The notes under the pieces: generated by a model | Seen by the model: only the letters and a program-made list of their open reading frames with translations | The model's database searches: none | What the model was told of the DNA's origin: nothing | Shown: positions 33,224 to 42,129 of the stretch, one piece after another | Layout of the letters: every line of letters begins with the position of its first letter | How positions within the stretch are numbered: position 1 is the stretch's first letter | Source of the DNA: Nitrosopumilus sp. | Lineage (GTDB): Archaea; Thermoproteota; Nitrososphaeria; Nitrososphaerales; Nitrosopumilaceae | DNA: 64,000 bases | NCBI RefSeq assembly: GCF_025699125.1 | Contig: NZ_JAILWC010000002.1 | Coordinates: 186,001 to 250,000, forward strand | Direction of reading: 5' to 3' | Program-made: the position numbers and the translations under genes

Positions 33224-34978
33224 TTAGACTCTTAGATTTATTCTAGATTTTGCAGTAATTGCAATAATGCTTGTGATTGCGACAACTAGTACCATCATTG
33301 CTATTGTTCCAAATTCTGGCACAACAGTTCCAATGGTTTTCATTTTAGCTTGAATTGCATCAATCTGAGCATTGACTTCGGATACTGGCTCACCATTTCG
33401 AATCATGCCTCGGAGTTCTTCACGCAACATGACTTCAACTTCTTCCATCAACTCTCGCTGACCAAGTTCAATCAAGGGTGCCTCAAGAAACTCATAGTTA
33501 TCAAGATATGCCTTTGTGGCAAGACTTAATGCCAAATCAGTATCTCCTTTTGCATATTCTTGTTTTGTTTGATCAAGCAATTCTTCAATGGTTTCTACAT
33601 ACTCTAACAAATCATTGCCTTCATCCTCAACACCTAAGACTTCATCAATTTCATGGATAATACCTCCAGCTAAAGTTTCAACTTGTAAAGGATTGGCCAT
33701 TACATCATATGCATTCCACAAGTCTTCATAGGATTCTTTAATCTCTTCTGCAATATGAGCGTCAATGTCAGATTCTATTTCAGCAAAGATTTGCTGTGAC
33801 CTCCAGACAAATGCAGAACCGTCTTGGAATTCAGCCATTTCTCCAATTACACCATCAGAGACGGCTTCACCGTATTCTGCTATTGATGTATCAAGTAGAA
33901 CTTTCATCAAAATCAATTTTGTGTCAACTGAGTTGCTGAGATAATCACCTACAATAGTAGAGCGTGCAATTTCAACAACGCCTTTTGCATCGTCAATTGC
34001 CTGCTGAGCTTGTGCTCGTGATATGCTGGTATTTGCCTTGTCTTTCAAATCCATCAATGTCTTCTGAACTTGTGCATCAAGTGAAGGATCTGCTGCCTTT
34101 AGCTGTGGTTTCATGGAGTCATACAATTCTGAAATTGGATGTGTAGCATGAATCAATGCCAGTTCAGCATTTTTATCATCTAGGTTTTGTTCAAGTGCCC
34201 AAAAGTGACCTAATGTTTCCTCAAGGGATGAAGCAAACTCTATTTTTGGTTCTTGTGATTCATCTAGTTCATGAATAATTCTATTTGCAATAGTTTGAAT
34301 TTCTGAAGGATCAGCTTTAGCATCGTATGCTTGCCATAGATATTCATAGGATTCTTCAATCTCTTCTGCAATATGAGCGTCAATGTTAGGTTCTATTTCA
34401 GCAAAGATTTGCTGTGACCTCCAGACAAATGCAGAACCGTCTTGGAATTCAGCCATTTCTCCAATTACACCATCAGAGACGGCTTCACCGTATTCTGCTA
34501 TTGATGTATCAAGTAGAACTTTCATCAAAATCAATTTTGTGTCAACTGAGTTGCTGAGATAATCACCTACAATAGTAGAGCGTGCAATTTCAACAACGCC
34601 TTTTGCATCGTCAATTGCCTGCTGAGCTTGTGCTCGTGATATGCTGGTATTTGCCTTGTCTTTCAAATCCATCAATGTCTTCTGAACTTGTGCATCAAGT
34701 GAAGGATCTGCTGCCTTTAGCTGTGGTTTCATGGAGTCATACAATTCTGAAATTGGATGTGTAGCATGAATCAATGCCAGTTCAGCATTTTTATCATCTA
34801 GGTTTTGTTCAAGTGCCCAAAAGTGACCTAATGTTTCCTCAAGGGATGAAGCAAACTCAGATTTTTCTTGAACTGATTCAGCAAAAGCAAAAGATGGACT
34901 TGACAAAATTATCGAAGTCATCAAAAGTGTCAATGTAGTTATTTTTCTCATTAAGAAAGTGGTCTTGAAAATTATCAT
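33224..34978 (-). CDS. PEFG-CTERM exported protein with 206-residue tandem repeat
   Basis: 584 residues. A signal peptide (MRKITTLTLLMTSIILSS from Met10) precedes two tandem 206-residue helical repeats. The first 156 residues of each (41-196 and 247-402) are identical because the DNA is identical. A third region (about 430-545) contains AYLDNYEFLEAPLIELGQRE, closely related to the N-terminal repeats of the adjacent FTR1 permease. The C-terminus, VVPEFGTIAMMVLVVAITS then a basic tail, is a PEFG sorting signal with membrane helix. It is therefore probably a surface-anchored partner of the iron permease. Confidence 0.8.
   Translation of the reverse strand: MIIFKTTFLMRKITTLTLLMTSIILSSPSFAFAESVQEKSEFASSLEETLGHFWALEQNLDDKNAELALIHATHPISELYDSMKPQLKAADPSLDAQVQKTLMDLKDKANTSISRAQAQQAIDDAKGVVEIARSTIVGDYLSNSVDTKLILMKVLLDTSIAEYGEAVSDGVIGEMAEFQDGSAFVWRSQQIFAEIEPNIDAHIAEEIEESYEYLWQAYDAKADPSEIQTIANRIIHELDESQEPKIEFASSLEETLGHFWALEQNLDDKNAELALIHATHPISELYDSMKPQLKAADPSLDAQVQKTLMDLKDKANTSISRAQAQQAIDDAKGVVEIARSTIVGDYLSNSVDTKLILMKVLLDTSIAEYGEAVSDGVIGEMAEFQDGSAFVWRSQQIFAEIESDIDAHIAEEIKESYEDLWNAYDVMANPLQVETLAGGIIHEIDEVLGVEDEGNDLLEYVETIEELLDQTKQEYAKGDTDLALSLATKAYLDNYEFLEAPLIELGQRELMEEVEVMLREELRGMIRNGEPVSEVNAQIDAIQAKMKTIGTVVPEFGTIAMMVLVVAITSIIAITAKSRINLRV
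33773..34240. repeat. Perfect 468-bp repeat, copy 1
   Basis: Identical to 34391-34858 with an offset of 618 bp (206 codons). It lies inside the PEFG-CTERM gene; the ~150 bp between the identical tracts have diverged. Confidence 0.9.
34391..34858. repeat. Perfect 468-bp repeat, copy 2
   Basis: Second copy of the tract at 33773-34240. The preceding segment (FAEIEPNIDAH versus FAEIESDIDAH on) differs at many positions, so the identity is limited to this block. Confidence 0.9.
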
Positions 34979-35039
34979 TTAAATGCATTACACATTATTT
35001 GGAAATATTCCAAGTTTCTAGAATAACATTTTGAATCAA

Positions 35040-37163
35040 TTAAATTTCAATTATTACTGCAGCTTTATCATTGTCACTGATTTCCTGTCGTACTGCATCA
35101 ATAATATGAGAGTTAGATGTGAGACTGGAATAATCAATGAGTTTTAGATCTGTTAAAAGATATACTTGTGGTGCAATGTCACTGCTTCTAGACTCTAAGA
35201 AATCATCGATATCTTCTAACATGCTAAGCTTGCCTCCTTGAAAGATCTTTCCATTTTTGATTGAAAGTTTTAGTCTTCCAAATCTATCCAAGACTATTAT
35301 ATGATGTCTGTTGTGTTTGCTAAACATTCTCTTTTTTTCAATATGACCTGTAAATACAAAGTAATGCTCAGTTTCAAAACTTAACTCAATAAGAGATTCA
35401 GGAAGTTTAATTATTTCAGAACATCGTGTTAGGGCTTCATCTAATGTAAAAATAGTCTTTGAAGTAGCAGAGCTATCAAGTTCCACATTTCCAGTTGCAA
35501 TAACGCGAAGAATTGATTTCTCAGGGATATACTCGCTACTTATCGTTATGGATTCAGACAATGCCCCTCTATCAATCATAATGTTGTGAATTTTTTTATG
35601 GGCTACAGATATTTTTTCAGGCGTTGGTTCTGCCATAGTAATTTCCAATTCTTCTTGAAGCATGGATGACGCCACTCCGATAGAAGATATTATTTCAGAA
35701 TGTTTACACTTTGAGTATTTTATTCCTAGTTGTTTTGCAACAAAAGGTACCAATACTGATGCCCCTCCCCCACCGCCAACAATCTGAGTTGTGGAAGGAG
35801 ATATTTGAAATTCTTTTAGAATTTTACTGATTTCTTTCGTGATGGTAAATGACGCAGTTTGAATTATCGACATTGCCACCTCAGAATATGACATTCCAAG
35901 ATGTTCAGATAATATCTTCAAAGCAATCTTGGCAGAGTCTGGGGAAGCATACGCATAGTCATCACTATCAACCATGCCCAAAGCGTTTGCAGCACAGGTA
36001 TTGGTAATTGCAAAAATTTTACCTTTTGATGAAATTGCAACATATTCATCATTATCGTTTTCAGTTGGCTTTATTGAGATGATTTTGCCTCCTTCAAGTT
36101 CAGAGGGATCCGCAAAACAGGAATATTTCAAACCAGCAATATGAGCACTCCTAGGGCCCACACCAAGTATCCTGTTATCCTTAATTTGACACATACTGCC
36201 TCCTGCAACTCCCAGTATTCTAACATCAATGGATCTAACACATGTGGGATGATCTTTGATTGTAACATAACGGATTTCTGGCTTTCCATTTTTGATAACA
36301 CAAATGTTTGTACTAGTTCCACCAACTTCAACAAAAATACCGTTGGTAATTCTCTGATAAAGCAAAGCTCCTGCTACACTGGCAGCTGGGCCTGAGAGTA
36401 TAGTAAGTATGGGTTTTGTTCTAAAGGTGTTCATATTTGTAACACCTCCATCTCCTTTCATTATCATCAAGGGGGAGTTTATACCAAAATCTCGTATAGC
36501 ATCCTCGACATAGTTTGCAACTTGAAATGTTTTTGGCAAAACACTAGCATTAACTGCAGAAGTCAGGGTTCTAATTTCTAGCCCATAAATTCCAGAGATT
36601 TCATGTGAGGCAGTAGATGGAAGCCCCAGTTTGGAGCATACATTCATTACAAATTTTTCATTTGACGGATCATCAACTCCAAATGCCTCAGTAGCGATTA
36701 TAACTTTTGCACCATCATTTTTTAATTTGTTAATTGCTGTTGTAACTTCTTCTTCTGAAATCAAATGTGAGGTATCAAGAAAACAATGACATGTGTTTAT
36801 ATCATGTTCAGAATTAATCTTGTTATCTGAGAGTTTTGTGCGTTTAATTATATTTTTTTTCTCTGGACCAACACCCATTGCAACAATACCAACTTTGAAA
36901 GTATCTTTTTCTAATAATGCATTGATTGCTTGTGTTGTACTGTGAGATATTAATTCAATATCATCAATAGAAATTTTCGATGTTTCTAGGATATTAGATA
37001 GTGCATTTACAATTCCTGCAGATACGCCTCGTTCATTAGTATGAGTAGTCATCACAGTTGATTTTCCCAAGATAGTTCCAGTCTTGATGTCAATGGCTAC
37101 AGCTTTGGTAAAGGTGCCACCAACATCAATTCCAACTCTAATTCGATTTTTTTCAGTCATCAA
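35040..37163 (-). CDS. Hydantoinase A/oxoprolinase-like protein
   Basis: 707 residues of the HyuA/5-oxoprolinase/acetone-carboxylase beta family. An N-terminal sugar-kinase/Hsp70-like nucleotide site is seen in GIDVGGTFTKAVAID, and a Gly-rich loop in VGGGGGASVLVPFVAKQLG. The family hydrolyses ATP to open cyclic amides or activate acetone-like substrates, normally with a HyuB partner, which is not in this window. Its start overlaps the FTR1 stop by 11 bp, so it is co-transcribed with FTR1, a pairing I do not recognise. Confidence 0.8.
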   Translation of the reverse strand: MMTEKNRIRVGIDVGGTFTKAVAIDIKTGTILGKSTVMTTHTNERGVSAGIVNALSNILETSKISIDDIELISHSTTQAINALLEKDTFKVGIVAMGVGPEKKNIIKRTKLSDNKINSEHDINTCHCFLDTSHLISEEEVTTAINKLKNDGAKVIIATEAFGVDDPSNEKFVMNVCSKLGLPSTASHEISGIYGLEIRTLTSAVNASVLPKTFQVANYVEDAIRDFGINSPLMIMKGDGGVTNMNTFRTKPILTILSGPAASVAGALLYQRITNGIFVEVGGTSTNICVIKNGKPEIRYVTIKDHPTCVRSIDVRILGVAGGSMCQIKDNRILGVGPRSAHIAGLKYSCFADPSELEGGKIISIKPTENDNDEYVAISSKGKIFAITNTCAANALGMVDSDDYAYASPDSAKIALKILSEHLGMSYSEVAMSIIQTASFTITKEISKILKEFQISPSTTQIVGGGGGASVLVPFVAKQLGIKYSKCKHSEIISSIGVASSMLQEELEITMAEPTPEKISVAHKKIHNIMIDRGALSESITISSEYIPEKSILRVIATGNVELDSSATSKTIFTLDEALTRCSEIIKLPESLIELSFETEHYFVFTGHIEKKRMFSKHNRHHIIVLDRFGRLKLSIKNGKIFQGGKLSMLEDIDDFLESRSSDIAPQVYLLTDLKLIDYSSLTSNSHIIDAVRQEISDNDKAAVIIEI

Positions 37164-39360
37164 CAGTACTTCTTGACTTACGCATCATGGCTATTTGTTT
37201 TTCACGTTTTGGTCTAACTACCAATACGTATGATGAGGCAGCAAGATAGATGCCCAATAGGATGATTTGCGATACAATAGTTTCAAGAGTGGGGTAGATT
37301 CCTGTCATCGTAGCCAAATTGATGTCAAGACGAGGTATGATTCCAATCATTCCAGTATAAGGAACAATATCTAAAACTTGTAATTCCCTTACTGCATTTC
37401 CCAAAAATGCTATTGAAAGATACGCGCCAACACCCATCGTCAATCCAAACAATGCACGTAAGGGCAATTTTCTTCCCAATCTACGCATTCCATAATAGAT
37501 TGCTATCAACGATACAATTCCAAGCACAAATCCAAGACCGACTTGTAATTCCATATACTTTGCAAATCCAGACATTGCCTGATAAAATAAGACAGTTTCA
37601 AATCCTTCTCTATATACGGTAAAGAAAGCCAACATAACAAACACCATCACACTACCAGTTGCAGAAGCTTGCCAAACTTTTGCCTTTACAAATTCCATCC
37701 ATTTTTTATGCTCAATTTTATTTAAAACCCAAAAACTAACATAAAACAAAACAGCAGTTGCAGACAATGCGGCAATCGCTTCTATAAGTTCCCGATTTGC
37801 ACCAGAGATTTCAATAACATACGATGCAATCACCCAAGTAACTGCTGTTGCACCAAATGCAGCAAGCACACCGTAGTACACATATTTTTTGAATTGATTA
37901 TTTCGTGATGCTTCAAGATAAGACAGGACTGCACCTAAAATCAACACAGATTCCAGACCTTCTCTAAAAATTATTGCAAATGATGATGTAAAGGCAATCA
38001 TAGGTGCAAGTGTGCCTACACCGCTGACTAGTCTTTCTGATTCGTCAAGATTTCGTTTTATTGCAATTACAACTTCTTGTATGTCCTCAGAAGGAGCTTG
38101 ATTTTGTATCATGCTTCGTAGCTCTGCAAATTGAAATTCCACCTCAAGGGTAAAATCAGGGTCAATTGTACGTAGCGGGATTTCAACAAACTCATAGCTG
38201 TCAAGATATGCAGTTCTTGCTGAAGTGTAAGCTGATTGAAAATCACCCTCATCATATTGAACTAACAAAGCCTGAAGAGTGTCTCTAATGAAATCAATTT
38301 CGTTTCTGACACTTTCTTTTGCACCTTCAGATGCATCGCCCATATCTTTTAGTTCTTTTTCTAAAACAATATCAGATAATCCAGCACTCCCAAGAGATTT
38401 TACCTGTTCTTCTGCGTTTGCAAGATCAGGCAAAATGGAATCACTTACGAATGTTTTGATTCTCTTTACGTCTTGCTTGTCTTGAATCATTTCTCGAAGT
38501 TCTTCACGCATGTCTATCTCTAACTCATAAAGCAATTTTGGGTCTACTTTTTCAATGTCAGCTTCCAGATACTCAAAATTTTCCAAATATGCCTCAATTC
38601 CTAACTCTTCTGCTTTAGCGTAATCTCCTTGGTCTAACGCTGCAAATAATTCTTCATATAGAGACCTGATGTTTTCATAGAGTTTCTGTTTGTCATACAC
38701 TACAGTTTCAGTTCCAACAAAATCTCGATTTATTACTGAGATTAGGGTTCCAACTGAATGAAAATCATCTTTATTTTCAATTTTTATTTTCAATTCATCA
38801 AGAAAAGAACTAATCTCAAGAGTTAATCGTTCATCATAATTTGTATTTCCAAACAATTCAATTGACAGATCCACAAGTTTCACAGATAGTTGGTATGATG
38901 ACGAAACATCATTTTGAGCAGAAAATTGGTATTGTTCATCAACTAGGGTCAATATTTGTGCAATAGTTTTTCCAAAGTCTGGAGAATCATATTTGTATCT
39001 CTCCAGCAAATTTTGAACAGTGTTAATTTCAGAAAGTATCTTTTGGTTATCTGATTTTCCAATACTGCTGTGTATGTCTAACAACAGCAGATGTATTTCA
39101 TCAGAAGTCTCAAGATCGTGTTGTCTCAAAGTCTGCAAATGTAAGGGAAAATATGATGTAATAGTCATTGAGATATTTTTTGCACTTTCCACATCTCCTT
39201 GTTCAACATAATCTGCAAGCATGTCAAGGGAGAGCGAAGTCACACTTTTGATAAAAAGTAGAGTGGTATCAGAATTATTTGACTGTCCATGAACAGAAAA
39301 ATTGGGTACAAGTAATGTAGAGAAAAGAAAAACCATCAAGAAAACCCATTTAGAAACCAA
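37153..39360 (-). CDS. FTR1-family iron permease with duplicated extracytoplasmic domain
   Basis: 735 residues. A signal sequence (MVSKWVFLMVFLFSTLLVPN) leads to a long extracytoplasmic helical region with two homologous repeats (about 235-325, with AYLENFEYLEADIEKVDP; and 357-445, with AYLDSYEFVEIPLRTIDP). A seven-helix-like permease domain follows with the two REGxE iron motifs: REGLE (466-470) and REGFE (584-588). The N-terminal repeats resemble EfeO/imelysin-like iron-binding domains, and the same repeat occurs in the PEFG protein. It transports ferric or ferrous iron. It overlaps the HyuA-like gene. Confidence 0.88.
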   Translation of the reverse strand: MVSKWVFLMVFLFSTLLVPNFSVHGQSNNSDTTLLFIKSVTSLSLDMLADYVEQGDVESAKNISMTITSYFPLHLQTLRQHDLETSDEIHLLLLDIHSSIGKSDNQKILSEINTVQNLLERYKYDSPDFGKTIAQILTLVDEQYQFSAQNDVSSSYQLSVKLVDLSIELFGNTNYDERLTLEISSFLDELKIKIENKDDFHSVGTLISVINRDFVGTETVVYDKQKLYENIRSLYEELFAALDQGDYAKAEELGIEAYLENFEYLEADIEKVDPKLLYELEIDMREELREMIQDKQDVKRIKTFVSDSILPDLANAEEQVKSLGSAGLSDIVLEKELKDMGDASEGAKESVRNEIDFIRDTLQALLVQYDEGDFQSAYTSARTAYLDSYEFVEIPLRTIDPDFTLEVEFQFAELRSMIQNQAPSEDIQEVVIAIKRNLDESERLVSGVGTLAPMIAFTSSFAIIFREGLESVLILGAVLSYLEASRNNQFKKYVYYGVLAAFGATAVTWVIASYVIEISGANRELIEAIAALSATAVLFYVSFWVLNKIEHKKWMEFVKAKVWQASATGSVMVFVMLAFFTVYREGFETVLFYQAMSGFAKYMELQVGLGFVLGIVSLIAIYYGMRRLGRKLPLRALFGLTMGVGAYLSIAFLGNAVRELQVLDIVPYTGMIGIIPRLDINLATMTGIYPTLETIVSQIILLGIYLAASSYVLVVRPKREKQIAMMRKSRSTVDD

Positions 39361-39458
39361 GATGTTTTGAAAATCAATGTGTTCAGTATTTAAAAGAGAG
39401 ACTCATTTCAAGAGTTTAGAATGGAATACTTCAAAATTTTTCAGACTTTGTCTAGATT

Positions 39459-39569
39459 TTAAGGATGCAGTATAGATATCATGGTTGCTTTGTCTTCAAA
39501 AATTCCTTCAAAAGATTCTATTGAATCAAGTAGATCTCTTATTTTTTGTGTAAGCAGTTTTAGTTTCAA
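39459..39569 (-). other. Possible gene remnant between FTR1 and the element
   Basis: A 36-codon frame starting at TTG (39569) reads KIRDLLDSIESFEGIFEDKA before a stop. It looks like a helical fragment of a longer protein, with no recognisable start. It may be debris left beside the integration site. Confidence 0.25.
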
Positions 39570-39760
39570 CTGATTTTATTCCACTGTAAAATACTTGTAA
39601 AGGACTTCCAATGTATTGTATTCTAGTTAAGTGATAGAACTGGTTTGTTTTGATTATACAATGTTCCTCTACAAACATGATAGAAAGTTCTGGTTATGAA
39701 ATTCCCGAGCTTTTGTGCATGATGTAATGTTAATCGATAAAAGATTCTAAAATTCAAGAT

Positions 39761-39774
39761 AGCGGGTCTAAAGG
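39761..39774. repeat. att direct repeat, distal copy
   Basis: AGCGGGTCTAAAGG, identical to 46236-46249 next to tRNA-Lys. It lies within the reading frame of the integrase N-terminal fragment. Confidence 0.75.
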
Positions 39775-39820
39775 TATCCCCGTCACCTGCCACAGGAGTC
39801 TCATCCTGTGATTTCATCAC
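39761..39820 (-). pseudogene. Integrase N-terminal fragment (int-N)
   Basis: From GTG at 39820 (a stop lies directly upstream) the frame reads 16 residues, MMKSQDETPVAGDGDT, then enters the att as FRPA and continues into unrelated chromosomal sequence. Joined at att to the frame beside tRNA-Lys, it restores the start of one protein. The longer ORF that continues beyond att is a by-product of the insertion. Confidence 0.65.
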
Positions 39821-39920
39821 TTATCATAGAACATACTTGAACTTATCTTTTGTGTTTGTAGAAAATTTATTCAGGGTTTCGTCCAAATTACATCAATAGT
39901 GATTTTTCATATCTGCATAG

Positions 39921-39942
39921 TTCAAATCTTGACAGATTTGAA
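39921..39942. repeat. 22-bp palindrome P1
   Basis: TTCAAATC then TTGACA then GATTTGAA, a perfect 8-bp inverted repeat. Similar copies lie at 40599-40620 and, reversed, at 42108-42129, all inside the element. Confidence 0.65.
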
Positions 39943-39979
39943 TATCAATTCCCTTCTGAATTATGTGGAATTGATATTA
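39941..39979. terminator. Strong hairpin
   Basis: AATATCAATTCC (39941-39952) and GGAATTGATATT (39968-39979) are perfect 12-bp arms with a 15-nt loop. It could terminate transcription or form part of an element origin; it directly follows palindrome P1 and precedes direct repeat A. Confidence 0.4.
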
Positions 39980-39980
39980 A

Positions 39981-40027
39981 AGTAAAAGATAAGCGGAAAA
40001 CATTGATTCAAAATGCCAGTAAATATC
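39981..40027. repeat. Element direct repeat A
   Basis: A ~46-bp sequence whose core is TTGATTCAAAAYGCCAGTAA, repeated at 42285-42330 with few changes. Both copies lie in front of or between element genes. Confidence 0.65.
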
Positions 40028-40089
40028 TAATCCTGTTTGATTAAATTTGTCATACAGATCTATAGATAATTTGATGCAAATATTATATT

Positions 40090-40488
40090 GTGAATAACAA
40101 ATCCTTGAGGATTCTTGTAGTCGAAGACGAGGAGGCACTAGCCGAATATTACAAAACTGTTTTGGAATCTGAGGGACACAAGGTCTTTGTTGCTCGTAAT
40201 GGAAAGGAGGAATTTGAAATTTATGAAAAGGAGATAAGGTCACATCCATTTGGAAAACTTCCATTTGATCTGATTGTAAGTGATAACTCTATGCCTGAAA
40301 TGACAGGGATTGAGGCAGGACAGAAAATACTCGAACTTGAACCTGCTCAAAAATTCTTTTTTGTCACTGGTGAGGAGCAATCCATCTTGGATTCATTTAA
40401 TGTGGATGGGAAAAATATTGATGTTGAACAAAAACCATTCAAAACTGAGAAATTCTTGAATAAGGTAGAAATACTAACTCAAAACTAA
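40090..40488 (+). CDS. Element-borne receiver domain protein
   Basis: 132 residues starting at GTG (40090). Receiver features: VVEDEEAL pocket, phospho-Asp in LIVSDNSMPEMTG, Thr in FFVTGEE and Lys in EQKPFK. An insertion with a basic/aromatic patch (EIRSHPFGKLPFD) precedes the phospho-Asp strand. No output domain or kinase is in the element, so it may tap into host signalling. Confidence 0.88.
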   Translation: MNNKSLRILVVEDEEALAEYYKTVLESEGHKVFVARNGKEEFEIYEKEIRSHPFGKLPFDLIVSDNSMPEMTGIEAGQKILELEPAQKFFFVTGEEQSILDSFNVDGKNIDVEQKPFKTEKFLNKVEILTQN

Positions 40489-40598
40489 GTTTTTTAGCCT
40501 AGATTGGAAACATGAAGAATTATGTCCCACAAGTAAAGCAGCGTCCATAACAATACAAAATAACTTCTCGTACTGTTCAAAATTTATTAAATTCAGAG

Positions 40599-40620
40599 TT
40601 CAAACATGTTGAGATTTGAA
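40599..40620. repeat. 22-bp palindrome P2
   Basis: TTCAAAC and ATTTGAA-type arms around an 8-bp core, sharing both half sites with P1. It lies about 120 bp upstream of the secreted-protein gene at 40736. Confidence 0.6.
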
Positions 40621-40735
40621 CCGTATCCTGACCTGGATTTGTCACAGTTTCTAACTATGAAAATTTATCATGTCTCGGTTGTTTGTATTCTATAACAAAC
40701 AGAAACTTAATTGAATCATTTTAACTATCTTGATA

Positions 40736-41155
40736 ATGGTTAATTCCCAAAATCAGAACAAAACAATACAATACACCGGATGTGTTGGCATAAAGTATAC
40801 TGTTGACACCCCAAAGCTTTACACGGTGAGAAAAACGGCTCTTTTTGGAATGTTTTCTTTGTTAAGCGTCCTATTGCTAAACGTTCCAACAATGCTAGAA
40901 AATACCTATGCTTATGGATCTGATGGTTTTGAATCTCTTGAGTCTATAGATGAGAGATCTTTGGCAAGAAACCATTTCATTACTGGCAGTCCAATAGATC
41001 CCAGTCAAATAGCAGAGTACTATGATTCGAACCGATCTGAAGCATTAGAAGAAAGAACCAATCTGAGAAATCACTTCTCATATGAACAAAAGACATCTGA
41101 AACTTTTAGCGTTGATCAGACAACAGGCAATTCTTACGAGAAACGAAGAGCCTAA
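40736..41155 (+). CDS. Exported element protein, unknown
   Basis: 139 residues from the ATG at 40736 (an in-frame TTG lies at 40730). A long basic n-region precedes a hydrophobic helix (about 36-55, GMFSLLSVLLLNVPTML) ending in an AYA-type cleavage site. The mature part is acidic and polar with a repeated RNHF pattern (LARNHFITGS and LRNHFSYEQK). No family is recognised. It is probably secreted. Confidence 0.6.
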   Translation: MVNSQNQNKTIQYTGCVGIKYTVDTPKLYTVRKTALFGMFSLLSVLLLNVPTMLENTYAYGSDGFESLESIDERSLARNHFITGSPIDPSQIAEYYDSNRSEALEERTNLRNHFSYEQKTSETFSVDQTTGNSYEKRRA

Positions 41156-41210
41156 GTTTCCATTCCTATTTTATTTTTTTTAAAATTTTTTGTTTTTCTA
41201 ATTGGGTGAA

Positions 41211-41309
41211 CTAGTAACTTAGAATCCAAGTCAATCCAAAAACCATTCCTACAAGTCCTAAACTCATAGAGTAGTATCCTATCTTCCATCTTGGAATAGA
41301 TTTTTGCAT
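41211..41309 (-). CDS. Small membrane protein (possibly N-terminally truncated)
   Basis: From the ATG at 41309: 32 residues, MQKSIPRWKIGYYSMSLGLV then one membrane helix. Upstream, the same frame stays open for 14 further codons (EHTHPEITFFLESD) without a start codon before a stop, so the original start may be lost. No family is named. Confidence 0.45.
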   Translation of the reverse strand: MQKSIPRWKIGYYSMSLGLVGMVFGLTWILSY

Positions 41310-41410
41310 ATCTGATTCCAGAAAAAATGTAATTTCAGGATGTGTATGCTCAAATTAAACACAATCACAATTATCAATAAATGCTCGTAATTACATTCAA
41401 GGTAATTGAA

Positions 41411-41518
41411 ATGATTGACTATGAAAAATACCTAAAATGTCCTGATTGTAGAAATGCAGGGCTTTACTGCAAACCTCACAGAGAAGAGGTGGAAACTATC
41501 CTCAAGAACAATGACTAA
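41411..41518 (+). CDS. Cys-rich micro-ORF
   Basis: A 35-residue ORF with CPDC and LYCKPH, a four-ligand pattern for one zinc ion (three Cys, one His), and an acidic helical tail. Its stop overlaps the ATG of the next small ORF at 41511. Confidence 0.45.
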   Translation: MIDYEKYLKCPDCRNAGLYCKPHREEVETILKNND

Positions 41519-41657
41519 CAACATGTCAATCATTAACAGAGAAAAGATTTGGAGCCTTTACTGCTCAACTGTTCAGCAACATCGTGGCAAAATTAGTACA
41601 AGGAATAATCTTACTGCATTTACTATAGAATTGTCAAAACATGACTCCTTTTTCTGA
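41511..41657 (+). CDS. Basic micro-ORF following the Cys-rich ORF
   Basis: 48 residues (MTNNMSIINREKIWSLYCST and onward). Its ATG overlaps the preceding stop. A basic stretch (QQHRGKISTRNN) suggests nucleic-acid contact; no domain is recognised. Confidence 0.35.
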   Translation: MTNNMSIINREKIWSLYCSTVQQHRGKISTRNNLTAFTIELSKHDSFF

Positions 41658-41710
41658 TTTTGAGTTCAAACCTGCCAAAATTTAATACCTTAGCATTATC
41701 ATATTTTTTA

Positions 41711-42070
41711 ATGAATGACAAGGGAACCAAAATTGCAGCAATGATTGTTGTACCATTTGTACTATTCATTGCAATTGGTATGGTTTACGAGTCATCTACA
41801 GGACTAAACATGATTACAGGTGAGAGAAAAACATCGGGAGTAGGTGCTGACAAATGGGGAGAAGAGGAATTATCCAAAATTACTCAAAGCACTACCAATC
41901 CATCTATTACATCAAAGCCTTCTTGTGATGAGTCATATCCTTCAGTGTGTATACCACAATATCCGCCAGATCTTGATTGTGACGAGATTGCATATTCCAA
42001 CTTTATTGTTAGAGGTTCGGATCCTCATGGATTTGACAGAGATGGTGATGGAATTGGCTGTGAAAAATAA
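41711..42070 (+). CDS. Membrane-anchored excalibur-domain protein
   Basis: 119 residues from the ATG at 41711 (chosen over an upstream TTG because a TATA-like sequence lies just ahead). One membrane helix (about 7-25), a polar linker, and a C-terminal excalibur calcium-binding-like motif, CDEIAYSNFIVRGSDPHGFD followed by RDGDGIGCE. Excalibur motifs occur at the ends of extracellular nucleases and surface proteins; here no nuclease domain is present. Confidence 0.7.
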   Translation: MNDKGTKIAAMIVVPFVLFIAIGMVYESSTGLNMITGERKTSGVGADKWGEEELSKITQSTTNPSITSKPSCDESYPSVCIPQYPPDLDCDEIAYSNFIVRGSDPHGFDRDGDGIGCEK

Positions 42071-42107
42071 CTAGAATTGAATCCGTTAATGGAATTTACA
42101 GAGTCAG

Positions 42108-42129
42108 TTTGAATCTGTCAAGGTTTGAA
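42108..42129. repeat. 22-bp palindrome P3 (reverse orientation)
   Basis: On the minus strand it starts TTCAAACCTTGACAGATT; it matches P1 at 19 of 22 positions. It lies between the excalibur gene and direct repeat B. Confidence 0.6.

Noticed and set aside
33964-34764. Two identical 60-codon plus-strand ORFs
   Set aside because: They are shadows of the perfect 468-bp repeat in the PEFG gene and are identical only because the DNA is.
39623-39820. 65-codon minus-strand ORF read as a gene
   Set aside because: Only its first 16 codons belong to the integrase; the rest is chromosomal sequence brought into frame at the att site.
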